A stretch of 64,000 nucleotides of DNA, taken from Pseudomonadota bacterium (GTDB lineage Bacteria > Pseudomonadota > Gammaproteobacteria > Burkholderiales > Burkholderiaceae_C). Below the pieces are notes generated by a model that was given only the letters and a program-made list of their open reading frames with translations, was not told where the DNA came from and made no database searches. The position numbers and the translations under genes were made by a program. Location of the stretch: the NCBI GenBank assembly GCA_020161065.1, contig JAIUPH010000039.1, forward strand, positions 62,001-126,000. Reading direction: 5' to 3'. The number at the start of each line of letters is the position of its first letter. Position 1 is the stretch's first letter. Of the stretch, positions 16,066 to 24,697 are shown piece by piece.

Positions 16066-17160
16066 ATGTTGACCGGCGCCCAGGTCATCGTGCTGGCGAC
16101 GCCGGTGTTCCTGGCGCTGATCGCCATCGAGTACGTGGTCGGCCGCCGCCGCGGGCGCGACACCTACCGCTGGCCCGACGCGATGGCCAGCATCGGCCTG
16201 GGCGTCGTCAGCCAGCTCGTCGCGGTGGGCACGCGGCTGTTCGGCATCGGCCTGTACGCGCTGGCCTTCGAGCACCTCGCGCTGTGGCGGCTGCCGGCCG
16301 ATTCACCGTGGGTGTGGGCGGCGGCGCTGCTGGGCTACGACTTCCTGTACTACTGGTACCACCGCTTCGGCCACCGCGTGGCGCTGGGCTGGGCGGCGCA
16401 CGCGGTGCACCACCAGAGCGAGGACTACAACCTCTCCACCGCGCTGCGCCAGACCGGCACCGGCTTCCTGCTGGGCTGGCTCTTCTACCTGCCGCTGGCC
16501 GTGCTGGGCGTGCCGCCGGTGGTGTTCGCGACGGTGGCGCTGATCGACCTGCTCTACCAGTTCTGGGTGCACACGCAGCAGATCGGCCGCCTCGGCTGGT
16601 TCGACCGCTGGTTCTGCAGCCCCAGCAACCACCGCGTGCACCACGCGGTGAACGAGCGCTATCTCGACCGCAACTACGGCGGCATCCTGATCATCTGGGA
16701 CCGGTTGTTCGGCAGCTTCATCGACGAGGACGACGCCGAGCCCTGCGTCTACGGCACGCGCAGCCCGCTGCGCAGCTGGAACCCCATTGCCGCCAACGTG
16801 CAGATCTACCGCGAGCTGTGGCAGGCCGGCCGGCGCTGCAGCACGCTGGCCGACCGCCTGCGGCTGTGGATCAAGCCGCCCGGCTGGCAGCCGGCCGAGC
16901 TGGCGGCGCGCGAGCCCGGGCCGCCGTTCGATGTGAATCAGGTCGAGCGTTATGACCCGCCGCAGCGCCCGGCCGCGCTGGCGCTGGCCGGCGCCTTGTT
17001 CGCCCTGGCGCTGGCGGCCACCAGCGCGCTGCTGTGGCAGGCGCACGCCTGGCCGGCGGCCGCCGTCGCCGGCGCGGCGCTGACCATCGTGGCGCTGCTG
17101 TGCGGCGTGGCGCGGCTCACCGCGGGGCCGCGGCCGGCAGCAGCGCCTCGATGCGCTTGA
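16066..17160 (+). CDS. Sterol desaturase / fatty-acid hydroxylase family membrane protein
   Basis: A 364-residue di-iron membrane oxygenase-family protein. The histidine clusters are HRFGH, HAVHHQSEDYN and HRVHHAVN, and they form the metal site. Hydrophobic helices occur at about 5-22, 45-65, 80-95 and 130-160, with two more at the C-terminus (295-350) that are unusual additions. It begins 4 nt after the binding-protein stop, so it is likely co-transcribed with it. Homologues hydroxylate or desaturate lipids such as ornithine lipids, hopanoids or carotenoids; the substrate here is not known. Its end overlaps the convergent glycosyltransferase gene by 44 nt. Confidence 0.88.
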   Translation: MLTGAQVIVLATPVFLALIAIEYVVGRRRGRDTYRWPDAMASIGLGVVSQLVAVGTRLFGIGLYALAFEHLALWRLPADSPWVWAAALLGYDFLYYWYHRFGHRVALGWAAHAVHHQSEDYNLSTALRQTGTGFLLGWLFYLPLAVLGVPPVVFATVALIDLLYQFWVHTQQIGRLGWFDRWFCSPSNHRVHHAVNERYLDRNYGGILIIWDRLFGSFIDEDDAEPCVYGTRSPLRSWNPIAANVQIYRELWQAGRRCSTLADRLRLWIKPPGWQPAELAAREPGPPFDVNQVERYDPPQRPAALALAGALFALALAATSALLWQAHAWPAAAVAGAALTIVALLCGVARLTAGPRPAAAPRCA

Positions 17161-18331
17161 TCACCGCGGCCAGCGTGCGCGCGTCGCTCTGCTCGCGGTG
17201 GCGTTCGGCAAAGGCCTGCGCGGCGGCGGCATAGGCCGGGTCGGCCAGCAGCTCGTGCAGCGCGGCGCCCAGCGCGGCGGCGTCGGGGGCCGCCGTGGCG
17301 CCGTCGATCAGCCGCCCGGCGCCCAAGGCGGCGACGCGGCGCGCCAGCATGCCTTGCTCCAGCAGCGTGGGCAGCAGCAGCAAGGGCTTGCCGGCGAGCA
17401 GCAGCGCCTGCGTGATCGCGGTGTGGCCGTCGCTCACCGCGTGGCTGGCCTCGGCGCGCACCTGGTCCAGCGGCACGGGGGTGCGGGCGACGGCGATGCC
17501 GTCGCGGCTGAGCGCCGCCGCCTGCTCGGGCGTGCCGTCGGCCAGTTGCAGCACGGCGCGCCGGCCGCGCTGGCGCAGCGCTTCCACCAGCGCCGGCAGC
17601 AGCGGGTGCTGGGCGCGCAGCGCGACGAAGCAGCACGGCGCGTCGCCGGCGGGCCAGGGCGTCGCAGCGCCTTCGTCGGCGGCGGTCAGCGCGCCGCAGT
17701 AGTCGCCGTGCGCTCGCTCGGCGTAGGCGTCCAGCTCGGGCAGCACGCACAAGGCCTCGGCTTCCGGGCGCAGCAGCTCGGCCACGCTGTCGGCCGGCGG
17801 CAGGCCCAGCTCCGTGGCGGCCAGGTTGGCCACGTGCAGCGCGTTGCGCTCGCCGATCAGGTCGAAGGGCTCGGGCGTCGGGTCCCACCAGCTCATCGCC
17901 GGCATCGGCACGGCCAGCGGCGGGCAGCCGAAGCCGTCGCCGAAGCGCAGCCGCGGCACGCCCAGGCCGCGCGTGGCGAACAGCGCCACCGGCGCGTGGT
18001 CGAGCGCCAGCACGTCGGGCTGGAGCAGGCGCACCAGGTCGCGCCAGGCGCGCGCCACGCCGCGCAGGCCGATGGCCTGCGCGAAGCCGTAGCGCAGCAG
18101 GATGTCGGTGTAGGTGTGCACCGGCGGCAGGCCGCCGACGCGGCTGCGCCACAGCGGGCACTGCAGCACCGGCAGGCCGAAGTCGGCCAGCGCCGGCTCG
18201 GCGCGCGGCAGGTCGTTGAGCGCCAGCACCGGCTCGTGGCCGCGCTCGCGCAAGGCCAGCGCCAGCGGCAGCGCGCGGCGCAGCGGCGCATCGCCGTGGC
18301 CCAGCTCGTTCGCCAGCAACACACGCGCCAC
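17117..18331 (-). CDS. UGT/MGT-like glycosyltransferase
   Basis: A roughly 404-residue GT-B-type glycosyltransferase. The N-terminus ARVLLANELGHGDAPLRRAL forms the first Rossmann strand and loop. The C-lobe carries SHAVSDGHTAITQALLLAGK, which corresponds to the nucleotide-sugar signature of the MurG/UGT class, followed by LLLLPTLLEQGMLARRV. The GTG at 18331 is chosen because GGAGA lies 6 nt upstream; a GTG at 18337 would leave no spacing. Acceptor and sugar are unknown. Its location between a lipid desaturase-like gene and an ABC transporter suggests lipid or polyketide glycosylation, but that is only inference. Confidence 0.78.
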   Translation of the reverse strand: MARVLLANELGHGDAPLRRALPLALALRERGHEPVLALNDLPRAEPALADFGLPVLQCPLWRSRVGGLPPVHTYTDILLRYGFAQAIGLRGVARAWRDLVRLLQPDVLALDHAPVALFATRGLGVPRLRFGDGFGCPPLAVPMPAMSWWDPTPEPFDLIGERNALHVANLAATELGLPPADSVAELLRPEAEALCVLPELDAYAERAHGDYCGALTAADEGAATPWPAGDAPCCFVALRAQHPLLPALVEALRQRGRRAVLQLADGTPEQAAALSRDGIAVARTPVPLDQVRAEASHAVSDGHTAITQALLLAGKPLLLLPTLLEQGMLARRVAALGAGRLIDGATAAPDAAALGAALHELLADPAYAAAAQAFAERHREQSDARTLAAVIKRIEALLPAAAPR

Positions 18332-18404
18332 GCGCACTCTCCGGCTCGACTGCAGTTGCGAACCATCGTATCAAGCGGCGGACCGGGTGCGATGGCGGCC
18401 CGCT

Positions 18405-18410
18405 ATGCTT
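18405..18410 (+). promoter_or_regulatory. Candidate -10 element before the ABC ATPase gene
   Basis: TATGCT lies 10 nt before the ATG at 18421, with no ribosome binding site between, another near-leaderless layout. Confidence 0.3.
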
Positions 18411-18420
18411 CGCACCCTCC

Positions 18421-19236
18421 ATGGCTTTGCAGCAACCCCCTGCGCTGGCGTTCGCCGGCGTGTCGTGCACCTTCGTCAGCCGCGACAACCCCGGCCAGCG
18501 CTACACCGCCGTGGCGCAGGTCGACCTGGCGTTGCAGCCCGGCGAGTTCGTCTCGGTGGTCGGCCCCACCGGCTGCGGCAAGAGCACGCTGCTGAACATG
18601 GCCGCCGGGCTGCTGCAGCCCAGCAGCGGCGAGGTGCACGTGTTCGGCCGGCCGCTGGCCGGCATCAACGATCGCGCCGGCTACATGTTCCAGGCCGAGA
18701 GCCTGATGCCCTGGCGCACCGCGCTCGGCAACGTGATGGCGGGGCTGGAGTTCCGCGGCGCGCCCGATGCGCGCGCGCAGGCCGAGGCCTGGCTGCGCCG
18801 CGTCGGCCTCGGCGCCTTCGGCGACCGCTACCCGCACCAGTTGTCGGGCGGCATGCGCAAGCGCGCCAGCCTGGCGCAGACGCTGGCGCTGGACCCCGAC
18901 ATCATCCTGATGGACGAGCCCTTCTCGGCGCTGGACGTGCAGACCCGGCAGTTGATGGAAAACGAAGTGCTCGACCTGTGGGCGACGAAGAAGAAGGCGG
19001 TGCTCTTCATCACGCACGACCTCGATGAAGCCATCGCGATGAGCGACCGCGTGCTGGTGCTGTCGGCCGGGCCGGCGTCGCACCCGATCGGCGAGTTCGC
19101 GATCGACCTCGAACGCCCGCGCGACGTGGCCGAGGTGCGCAGCACGCCGCGCTTCATCGAGCTGCACCGCGCGATCTGGGCCGTGCTGCGCGACGAAGTG
19201 CTCAAGGGCTACGCCCAGCAACTGAAGGCAAGCTGA
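18421..19236 (+). CDS. ABC transporter ATPase (nitrate/sulfonate/taurine type)
   Basis: A 271-residue ATP-binding subunit. Walker A GPTGCGKST is at 48-56 (K54). The Q-loop is MFQAESLMPW. The signature LSGGMRKRASLAQ and Walker B IILMDEPFSALD follow, then the switch His in FITHDLDEA. Family and length match SsuB/TauB/NrtD-type ATPases. Its stop overlaps the permease start by one base (TGATG), so the two are translationally coupled. The missing binding subunit is likely the gene at 15033. Confidence 0.92.
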   Translation: MALQQPPALAFAGVSCTFVSRDNPGQRYTAVAQVDLALQPGEFVSVVGPTGCGKSTLLNMAAGLLQPSSGEVHVFGRPLAGINDRAGYMFQAESLMPWRTALGNVMAGLEFRGAPDARAQAEAWLRRVGLGAFGDRYPHQLSGGMRKRASLAQTLALDPDIILMDEPFSALDVQTRQLMENEVLDLWATKKKAVLFITHDLDEAIAMSDRVLVLSAGPASHPIGEFAIDLERPRDVAEVRSTPRFIELHRAIWAVLRDEVLKGYAQQLKAS

Positions 19237-20039
19237 TGCGGCACCTGCGCGTCTACCAACTGGCCCTGCTGCTGGCGCTGATCGCCTTCTGGCACGTGAT
19301 GACGGCGCCCGGGCTGCTGCCGCCCTTCATGTTCGACAACGACCGCCAGGCGGCGTTCTTCTTCGGCCAGCCGCTGCAGGTGGCCGGCCGCATCTGGACC
19401 TGGTTCGTGGTCGACGCCGACATCTACCGCCACCTGGCCGTCACGCTGGTCGAGACCGTGCTGGCCTTTGCCGCCGGCTCGGTGCTGGGCCTGGCCTGCG
19501 GGCTGTGGCTGGCGCTGGCGCCGCTGGCCAGCGCGGTGCTGGAGCCCTACATCAAGGCGCTGAACTCGATGCCGCGCATCATCCTGGCGCCGATCTTCGC
19601 GGTCTGGTTCGGGCTGGGCATCGGCTCCAAGGTGGCGCTCGGCGTCACGCTGGTCTTCTTCATCGTCTTCTTCAACGTCTACCAGGGCGTGAAAGAGGTC
19701 AGCCCGGTGGTGCTGGCCAATGCGCGCATGCTGGGCGCCAGCCGGCGCCAGCTGCTGCGCCACGTCTACCTGCCGAGCGCGACGAGCTGGGTCTTCAGCA
19801 GCCTGCACACCAGCGTCGGGCTGGCCTTCGTCGGCGCGGTGGTCGGCGAGTACCTGGGCTCCAGCCAAGGCGTGGGCTACCTGATCCTGCAGGCCGAGGG
19901 CAGCTTCGACATCAACACCGTGATGGCCGGCATCGTCGTGCTGACGGCCTTTGCGCTGCTGCTCGACGCCGCGGTCGGCCGCATCGAGAAGCGGCTGATG
20001 AAGTGGCAGCCGCGGGCCGGGGAAAGCGAGAAGCTATGA
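19236..20039 (+). CDS. ABC transporter permease (nitrate/sulfonate/taurine type)
   Basis: A 267-residue inner-membrane permease of the BPD_transp_1 class with six predicted helices. The EAA loop that contacts the ATPase is around ANARMLGASRRQLLRHVYLP, about residues 165-185. The start ATG overlaps the ATPase stop. Downstream a 95-bp gap with a 6-bp inverted repeat separates it from a PhoX-like gene. The substrate is not predictable. Confidence 0.92.
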   Translation: MRHLRVYQLALLLALIAFWHVMTAPGLLPPFMFDNDRQAAFFFGQPLQVAGRIWTWFVVDADIYRHLAVTLVETVLAFAAGSVLGLACGLWLALAPLASAVLEPYIKALNSMPRIILAPIFAVWFGLGIGSKVALGVTLVFFIVFFNVYQGVKEVSPVVLANARMLGASRRQLLRHVYLPSATSWVFSSLHTSVGLAFVGAVVGEYLGSSQGVGYLILQAEGSFDINTVMAGIVVLTAFALLLDAAVGRIEKRLMKWQPRAGESEKL

Positions 20040-20133
20040 GCACGATCCGCGTCTCCCGGTCGCGCTCGCGCCCCAGGACCAGTAGGGTCCCCTGCTGGGA
20101 CCGGGGGACGGCGCGCGGCGCCAAGGGGGCGGC

Positions 20134-22050
20134 ATGAGCAGGGCGGATCGGCACTTCTCCGCCAGCGCCGACGATCACAACCGCAGCGCCAACCTGAGCA
20201 TCCACGAGGTGTCCGATCCCGCGCGGCGCATCGTGCTGCGCGGCGGCCTCGGCGCGCTGGCCGGCGGCCTGTTCGCGCCCTGGCTGGCCGGTTGCGCCAG
20301 CCCCGGCGGCGGCGCGGCGGCGCTGGGCTTCACGGCGGTGCCGCCGAGCACCGCCGACGCGCTGCGGCTGCCGCCCGGCTACGCGGCCGAGGTGCTCGCG
20401 CGCTGGGGCGACCCGGTCGGCCTGGCGGCCGGCATGCCGTCGTTCCGCGAAGACGCCGGCAACAGCGCCGCCGAGCAGGCGCTGCAGTTCGGCATGCACC
20501 ACGACGGCATGCAGTTCTATCCGCTCGGCGATGGCTCTGACCACGGCCTGCTGGCCATCAACCACGAGTACACCGACGACGGCCTGCTGCACCCCGACGG
20601 CCTGGCGCCGTGGACCGCCGACAAGGTGAAGAAGGCGCAGGCCGCGGTCGGCCTGTCGGTCTGCGAGCTGCGGCTGCAAGGCGGGCGCTGGCAGCTCGTG
20701 CGCCCCTCGCGCTACGCGCGCCGCACGACGATGGCCACGCCTTTTGCCATCGGCGGCCCGGCCGCCGGCCACCCGTTGATGCGCACCGCGGCCGACCCCC
20801 AGGGCCGCACCGTGCTGGGCACCATGGCCAACTGCGCCAGCGGCCGCACGCCCTGGGGCACCTACCTGTCGGGCGAGGAGAACTTCCACTTCCTGTTCGG
20901 CGGCGGTGACAACCCCACCGCCGACCAGCGCCGCTGGGGCCTGGTGCGCACCGCCTGGTACCGCTGGGCCGAGCACGACGAGCGCTTCGACGTGCGCCGC
21001 CACCCCAACGAGTTCCACCGCTTCGGCTGGGTCGTCGAGCTCGATCCGATGGACCCCACCAGCACGCCCGTCAAGCGCACCGCGCTCGGCCGCGCGATGC
21101 ACGAAGGCGCCTGGGTCGCCGTCACGCGCGATGGCCGCGCCGTGGTCTACAGCGGCGAGGACGCGGCCTTCGAGTACCTCTACAAGTTCGTCAGCCGCGA
21201 CCGCATCCGCCCCGGCGGCGCCAAGCCTAACGCCGATCTGCTGGACCACGGCACGCTGTACGTCGCCCGCTTCGACGGCGACGGCAGCGGCCGCTGGCTG
21301 CCGCTGGTGCACGGCCAGGGCCCGCTCACCGCGGCCAACGGCTTTGCCGACCAGGGCGAGGTGGTGATCAAGACGCGCCAGGCCAGCGACCTGCTGGGCG
21401 CCACCAAGATGGACCGCCCCGAGTGGCTGGCGATCGACCCGCGCAGCGGCGAGGTCTACTGCACCCTGACCAACAACGACCGCCGCGGCGCCCCCGGCCA
21501 GCTCGGCGTGGACGCCGCCAACCCGCGCGCCAACAACACCATGGGCCACGTCATCCGCTGGAAGGACGACGGCGATTTCGACGGCCGCAGCCTGCGCTGG
21601 AACCACCTCGTGCTGGCCGGCGACGCCCAGCAGCCGCGGCCCGAGGCGCGCGGCAACATCAAGGGCGACGCCTTCGCCTGCCCCGACGGCCTGGCCTTCG
21701 ACCCCGCGGGCCGGCTGTGGATCTGCACCGACGTCGGCCCGCGCGCGCTGAACCAGGGCGAGATGGCCGCCCTCGGCAACAACCAGCTGCTGGCCTGCGA
21801 CGTGGCCAGCGGCGAGGTGCGGCGCTTCCTCACCGGCCCGGCGGGCTGCGAGATCACCGGCCCCGCCTTCACGCCCGACGGCCGCACGCTGTTCATCAAC
21901 ATCCAGCACCCTGGCGAAACGGCGGGCGAGCGCAACGACCCGCTGCAGCCGCGCCGCGTCTCGAACTGGCCCGACTTCAGCCCCACCGGCCGCCCGCGTT
22001 CGGCCACCGTGGCGATCCGCCGCCGCGACGGCGGCGTCGTCGGCAGCTGA
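20134..22050 (+). CDS. PhoX-like phosphatase (DUF839)
   Basis: A 638-residue protein of the PhoX alkaline-phosphatase family, normally exported by Tat and dependent on calcium and iron. The N-terminus reads RRIVLRGGLGALAGGLFAPW followed by LAGCAS, an export signal that resembles Tat and also has a lipobox-like LAGC. Family motifs include NHEY, NCASGRTPWGTYLSGEEN, YSGEDAAFEYLYKF, RPEWLAIDP and TNNDRRG. AAGGGGG before the ATG is a clear ribosome binding site. Whether it is regulated by phosphate is not visible; no pho-box is evident in the short upstream gap. Confidence 0.88.
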   Translation: MSRADRHFSASADDHNRSANLSIHEVSDPARRIVLRGGLGALAGGLFAPWLAGCASPGGGAAALGFTAVPPSTADALRLPPGYAAEVLARWGDPVGLAAGMPSFREDAGNSAAEQALQFGMHHDGMQFYPLGDGSDHGLLAINHEYTDDGLLHPDGLAPWTADKVKKAQAAVGLSVCELRLQGGRWQLVRPSRYARRTTMATPFAIGGPAAGHPLMRTAADPQGRTVLGTMANCASGRTPWGTYLSGEENFHFLFGGGDNPTADQRRWGLVRTAWYRWAEHDERFDVRRHPNEFHRFGWVVELDPMDPTSTPVKRTALGRAMHEGAWVAVTRDGRAVVYSGEDAAFEYLYKFVSRDRIRPGGAKPNADLLDHGTLYVARFDGDGSGRWLPLVHGQGPLTAANGFADQGEVVIKTRQASDLLGATKMDRPEWLAIDPRSGEVYCTLTNNDRRGAPGQLGVDAANPRANNTMGHVIRWKDDGDFDGRSLRWNHLVLAGDAQQPRPEARGNIKGDAFACPDGLAFDPAGRLWICTDVGPRALNQGEMAALGNNQLLACDVASGEVRRFLTGPAGCEITGPAFTPDGRTLFINIQHPGETAGERNDPLQPRRVSNWPDFSPTGRPRSATVAIRRRDGGVVGS

Positions 22051-22080
22051 AGCGCCGCCGTCGCGCACGCCTCGCCGCCC

Positions 22081-23685
22081 ATGTCCGAGCCGCCGACCCT
22101 GGACGCGCTGCTGCTGCAGGCCGAGGCCGCGCGCGCCGACGGCCGGCTGCCCGAAGGCCTGGCCGCGGCCGAGCAGGCCTGGCCGCTCAGCACCGACGCG
22201 CCGCCGGCGCAGCGCCTGCGCGCCGGCTTGCTGCTGCTGTACTTCCGCTACCGCGCCGGCGCGCTCAACACCGTGGTCGACACCGGGCTGCAGTTGCTGC
22301 CGCTGCTGCGCGAGGCGCCGGCGCTGGACGTGCAGCTCGACGAAACGCTGCGCATGCTGGTGCTCAGCGCCACCGACGTCGGCCGCTTCGAGGAAGCCCT
22401 GGCCTTCGGCCACGAGGTGCACCAGCGCGCGCTGCACGACGGCGACAGCGTGCGCCTGTCGCTGGCCACCAACGCGCTGGGCTGCGTCTACGAGCGCATG
22501 GGCGACCCCTGGCACGGCGAGCGGTTGATGCTCGACGGCCTGGCGCTGGCGCGCCAGCAGCGCCACCCGCACGCCATGCTGGTGGCGCTGAACAACCTCA
22601 TCGCCACCCTCAGCGGCGCCCACTACCTGCTGCAAGGCAGCGTGCCGCCCGACCAGGCGGCCCAGGTGCTGCTGCGCGCGCTGCCCTACGCCGCCGAGGC
22701 GATGCAGATCGCCACCGTGCGCGGCGAGCCCTACCCGCTGGCGCTGGTGCAGGGCAACCGCGGCGAGCTGCTGACGCTGCTGGGCCGCCTCGACGAAGCC
22801 TGGCCCGACCTCGCCGCCGCCGCCGAGCTGGCGCGGCGCCACGGCTTCGACGCGCTGGCCTGGCGCATCGCCTGCTCCACCGGCGAACACCACCTGCGCA
22901 GCGGCGCGCCCGAGGCGGCGTGGCAGTTGCTGCAGCAGACGCTGCAAGCCTCGGCCGCGGCGGCCGCCGAAGCGCGCATGACGCGGCTGCGTTTGCACCA
23001 CGCCGCCTACCGCGCGGCGCGCGCACTCGGCCGGCCGCACCAGGCGCTGGAGCAGCTGGAGCAGTACCAGCATCTCGAACGCGCGCGGCTGCTGTCGCAA
23101 CTGCGCGGCCGCTCGCAGCTCTTCGTAACCACGGTCGAGGCCGAGCAGGTGCGCCTGGAAGCCCGCCGCGCCGGCGAACGCGCCGCGCGCGCCGAGGTCA
23201 GCGCCCGCATCGACCAGCTCACCGGCCTGGGCAACCGCCGCGAGCTGGAACAGCGCTGGACGCCGCTGGTGCAGCGCCTGCAGGACGAGCAGCGGCCGCT
23301 GGCGCTGGCGATGCTGGACCTCGACCACTTCAAGCAGGTCAACGACCGCTTCGGCCACGCCGTCGGCGACCACGTGCTGGTGGCCCTGGCCGGGCTGCTG
23401 CGCGACAACATGCGCGGCGACGACCTCATCATCCGCACCGGCGGCGAAGAGTTCCTGCTGGTGCTGCCCGAGGCCGACCGCGACGCCGCGCTGCACATCT
23501 GCGACCGCATGCGCCAGCGCGTGGCGGCGCACGACTGGGGGCGGCTGCACGCGGGGCTGACGGTCAGCGTCAGCGTCGGCGTGGCCGCCGCGCCGCCGTA
23601 CGAGCTGCGCGCGCTGATCGTGCGCGCCGACGTCGCGCTGTACGAAGCCAAGCGCGCCGGGCGCGACTGCGTGCGCGCCGGCTGA
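22081..23685 (+). CDS. Diguanylate cyclase with TPR-like N-terminal domain
   Basis: A 534-residue cytoplasmic protein. Residues 1-350 are helical repeats of TPR type (for example NALGCVYERMGDP, QGNRGELLTLLGRLDEAW). A helix leads into the GGDEF domain from about 378 (IDQLTGLGNRREL). The active-site motif is GGEEF at 454-458, so it should make cyclic di-GMP. RGDD at 445-448 is an RxxD inhibitory site at the standard 5-residue spacing, so product inhibition is expected. No membrane segments are seen. It lies alone on the + strand between a phosphatase and a peptidase-like gene. Confidence 0.92.
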   Translation: MSEPPTLDALLLQAEAARADGRLPEGLAAAEQAWPLSTDAPPAQRLRAGLLLLYFRYRAGALNTVVDTGLQLLPLLREAPALDVQLDETLRMLVLSATDVGRFEEALAFGHEVHQRALHDGDSVRLSLATNALGCVYERMGDPWHGERLMLDGLALARQQRHPHAMLVALNNLIATLSGAHYLLQGSVPPDQAAQVLLRALPYAAEAMQIATVRGEPYPLALVQGNRGELLTLLGRLDEAWPDLAAAAELARRHGFDALAWRIACSTGEHHLRSGAPEAAWQLLQQTLQASAAAAAEARMTRLRLHHAAYRAARALGRPHQALEQLEQYQHLERARLLSQLRGRSQLFVTTVEAEQVRLEARRAGERAARAEVSARIDQLTGLGNRRELEQRWTPLVQRLQDEQRPLALAMLDLDHFKQVNDRFGHAVGDHVLVALAGLLRDNMRGDDLIIRTGGEEFLLVLPEADRDAALHICDRMRQRVAAHDWGRLHAGLTVSVSVGVAAAPPYELRALIVRADVALYEAKRAGRDCVRAG

Positions 23686-23712
23686 CGCGGGCGCCGCGCG
23701 CGGGCTCGCGCG

Positions 23713-23732
23713 CCGTTCACGCACCGTTCACG
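23713..23732. promoter_or_regulatory. Two 11-bp-spaced direct repeats (CCGTTCACG)
   Basis: CCGTTCACG occurs twice, one helical turn apart, in the gap after the diguanylate cyclase gene. The core TTCACGC is also found, in the other orientation, three times at the same 11-bp spacing before gshA. This spacing is typical of OmpR-family regulators. The regulator is unknown. Confidence 0.35.
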
Positions 23733-23871
23733 CGCCGGCTTTGCCGCGGCTGCGGTATCACCTGCCGGCACCGACCGGCGCGGCGTGCGCCACCGCGGCG
23801 GCCGCACTGGCGGCGCGGCGCGGCAGCGCCGATGCTGGCGGCCATTGCCACCACCCGAGCGCCTGCCTGCC

Positions 23872-24630
23872 ATGCCTGCCTTGCCATCGTTGCTGACCCG
23901 CGTGCTGCTCGTCGCCGCCGCGCTGGGGCCCTGCCTCGCGGCCGCCGCGGCGCCGCTGCCCTCGCCGGCGTTGACGCCCTTGCCGGCCGTGCCGGCATCG
24001 CTGGCCGTGCCGGCCGTGCCGACCTCGCTGGCCGTGCCGGCCGTGCCGGCATCGGCGCCCGTGCTGCCGCCGCTGGCGGTCGGCGACCTCGTCTTCATCC
24101 GCGTGCCCTGGCGGCCCTTCGTCGAGGTGGCCGCGGCCACCGGCTCGTGGACCAACCACGTCGGCATCGTCGTCGACACCGGCGGGCCCGAGCCGCTGGT
24201 GGCCGAAAGCACCTTTCCGCTGGCGCGCGCCACGCCGCTGTCGCGCTTCGTCGCCCGTTCCGAGGGCGCCCGCGTCGCCGTGCGGCGGCTGGCGCAGCCG
24301 CTGGACGAAGCACAGGCCGCGCGGCTGAAGGCCGCGGCCCAGGCGCGCTACGGCGCGCTCTACGACACCGGCTTCGACCTGCGCTCGCCGCGGCGCCAGT
24401 TCTGCTCGCGCTTCGTGCACGAGGTGCTGCTGCAGGCCACCGGCGCCACCGTCGGCGAGGTGGAACGCTTCGAGACCCTGCTGCGCCGCCGTCCCGACGC
24501 CAACCTCGGCTTCTGGCGGCTGTGGTACTTCGGCCGCATCCCCTGGCAGCGCCAGACCGTCACGCCGGCCAGCGTGCTGGCCAGCCCGCTGCTGCGGCCG
24601 GTGTTCGACGGCCGCTGGCAACGCTCATGA
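23872..24630 (+). CDS. YiiX-like permuted papain-fold hydrolase, exported
   Basis: A 252-residue exported protein. A signal peptide covers about 1-26 (LLTRVLLVAAALGPCLAAAA). A low-complexity Pro/Val/Ala linker follows (about 27-64), built from 9-residue repeats. The catalytic domain starts at LAVGDLVFIRVPWRP. The likely catalytic His is in WTNHVGIVVD and the Cys in FCSRFVHEVL, the order of permuted NlpC/P60 (YiiX/YebB) amidases. The frame is open upstream to 23785. I took the ATG at 23872 because the signal peptide begins there. Role in cell-wall or lipid amide hydrolysis is inferred. Confidence 0.82.
   Translation: MPALPSLLTRVLLVAAALGPCLAAAAAPLPSPALTPLPAVPASLAVPAVPTSLAVPAVPASAPVLPPLAVGDLVFIRVPWRPFVEVAAATGSWTNHVGIVVDTGGPEPLVAESTFPLARATPLSRFVARSEGARVAVRRLAQPLDEAQAARLKAAAQARYGALYDTGFDLRSPRRQFCSRFVHEVLLQATGATVGEVERFETLLRRRPDANLGFWRLWYFGRIPWQRQTVTPASVLASPLLRPVFDGRWQRS
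23980..24054. repeat. 27-bp coding tandem repeat
   Basis: CTGGCCGTGCCGGCCGTGCC plus seven more bases is present as two full units (24001-24027 and 24028-24054), with a 21-bp partial unit before them. They encode the Pro/Val/Ala linker of the YiiX-like protein and can vary in copy number. Confidence 0.75.
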
Positions 24631-24658
24631 GCCTTCGACCGCCGCCGGCCGCAGCGCG

Positions 24659-24675
24659 CGCGATCATTGATCGCG
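24659..24675. promoter_or_regulatory. 17-bp palindrome CGCGATCA-T-TGATCGCG
   Basis: Perfect 8-bp arms around one central base. It lies between the convergent ends of the YiiX-like gene and the antitoxin-like gene. It may act as a terminator stem or as an operator; there is no T tract. Confidence 0.4.
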
Positions 24676-24697
24676 GCGACGGGCTTCGAGCGGCCGA

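Noticed and set aside
20086-20102. GGTCCC-CTGCT-GGGACC inverted repeat as a terminator after the ABC permease
   Set aside because: Only 6 bp and no T tract follow. It could be a weak structure but I cannot support a terminator.
19912-23724. Open frame of about 1270 codons on the minus strand
   Set aside because: It is antisense to the PhoX-like and diguanylate cyclase genes and shows no domain motif.
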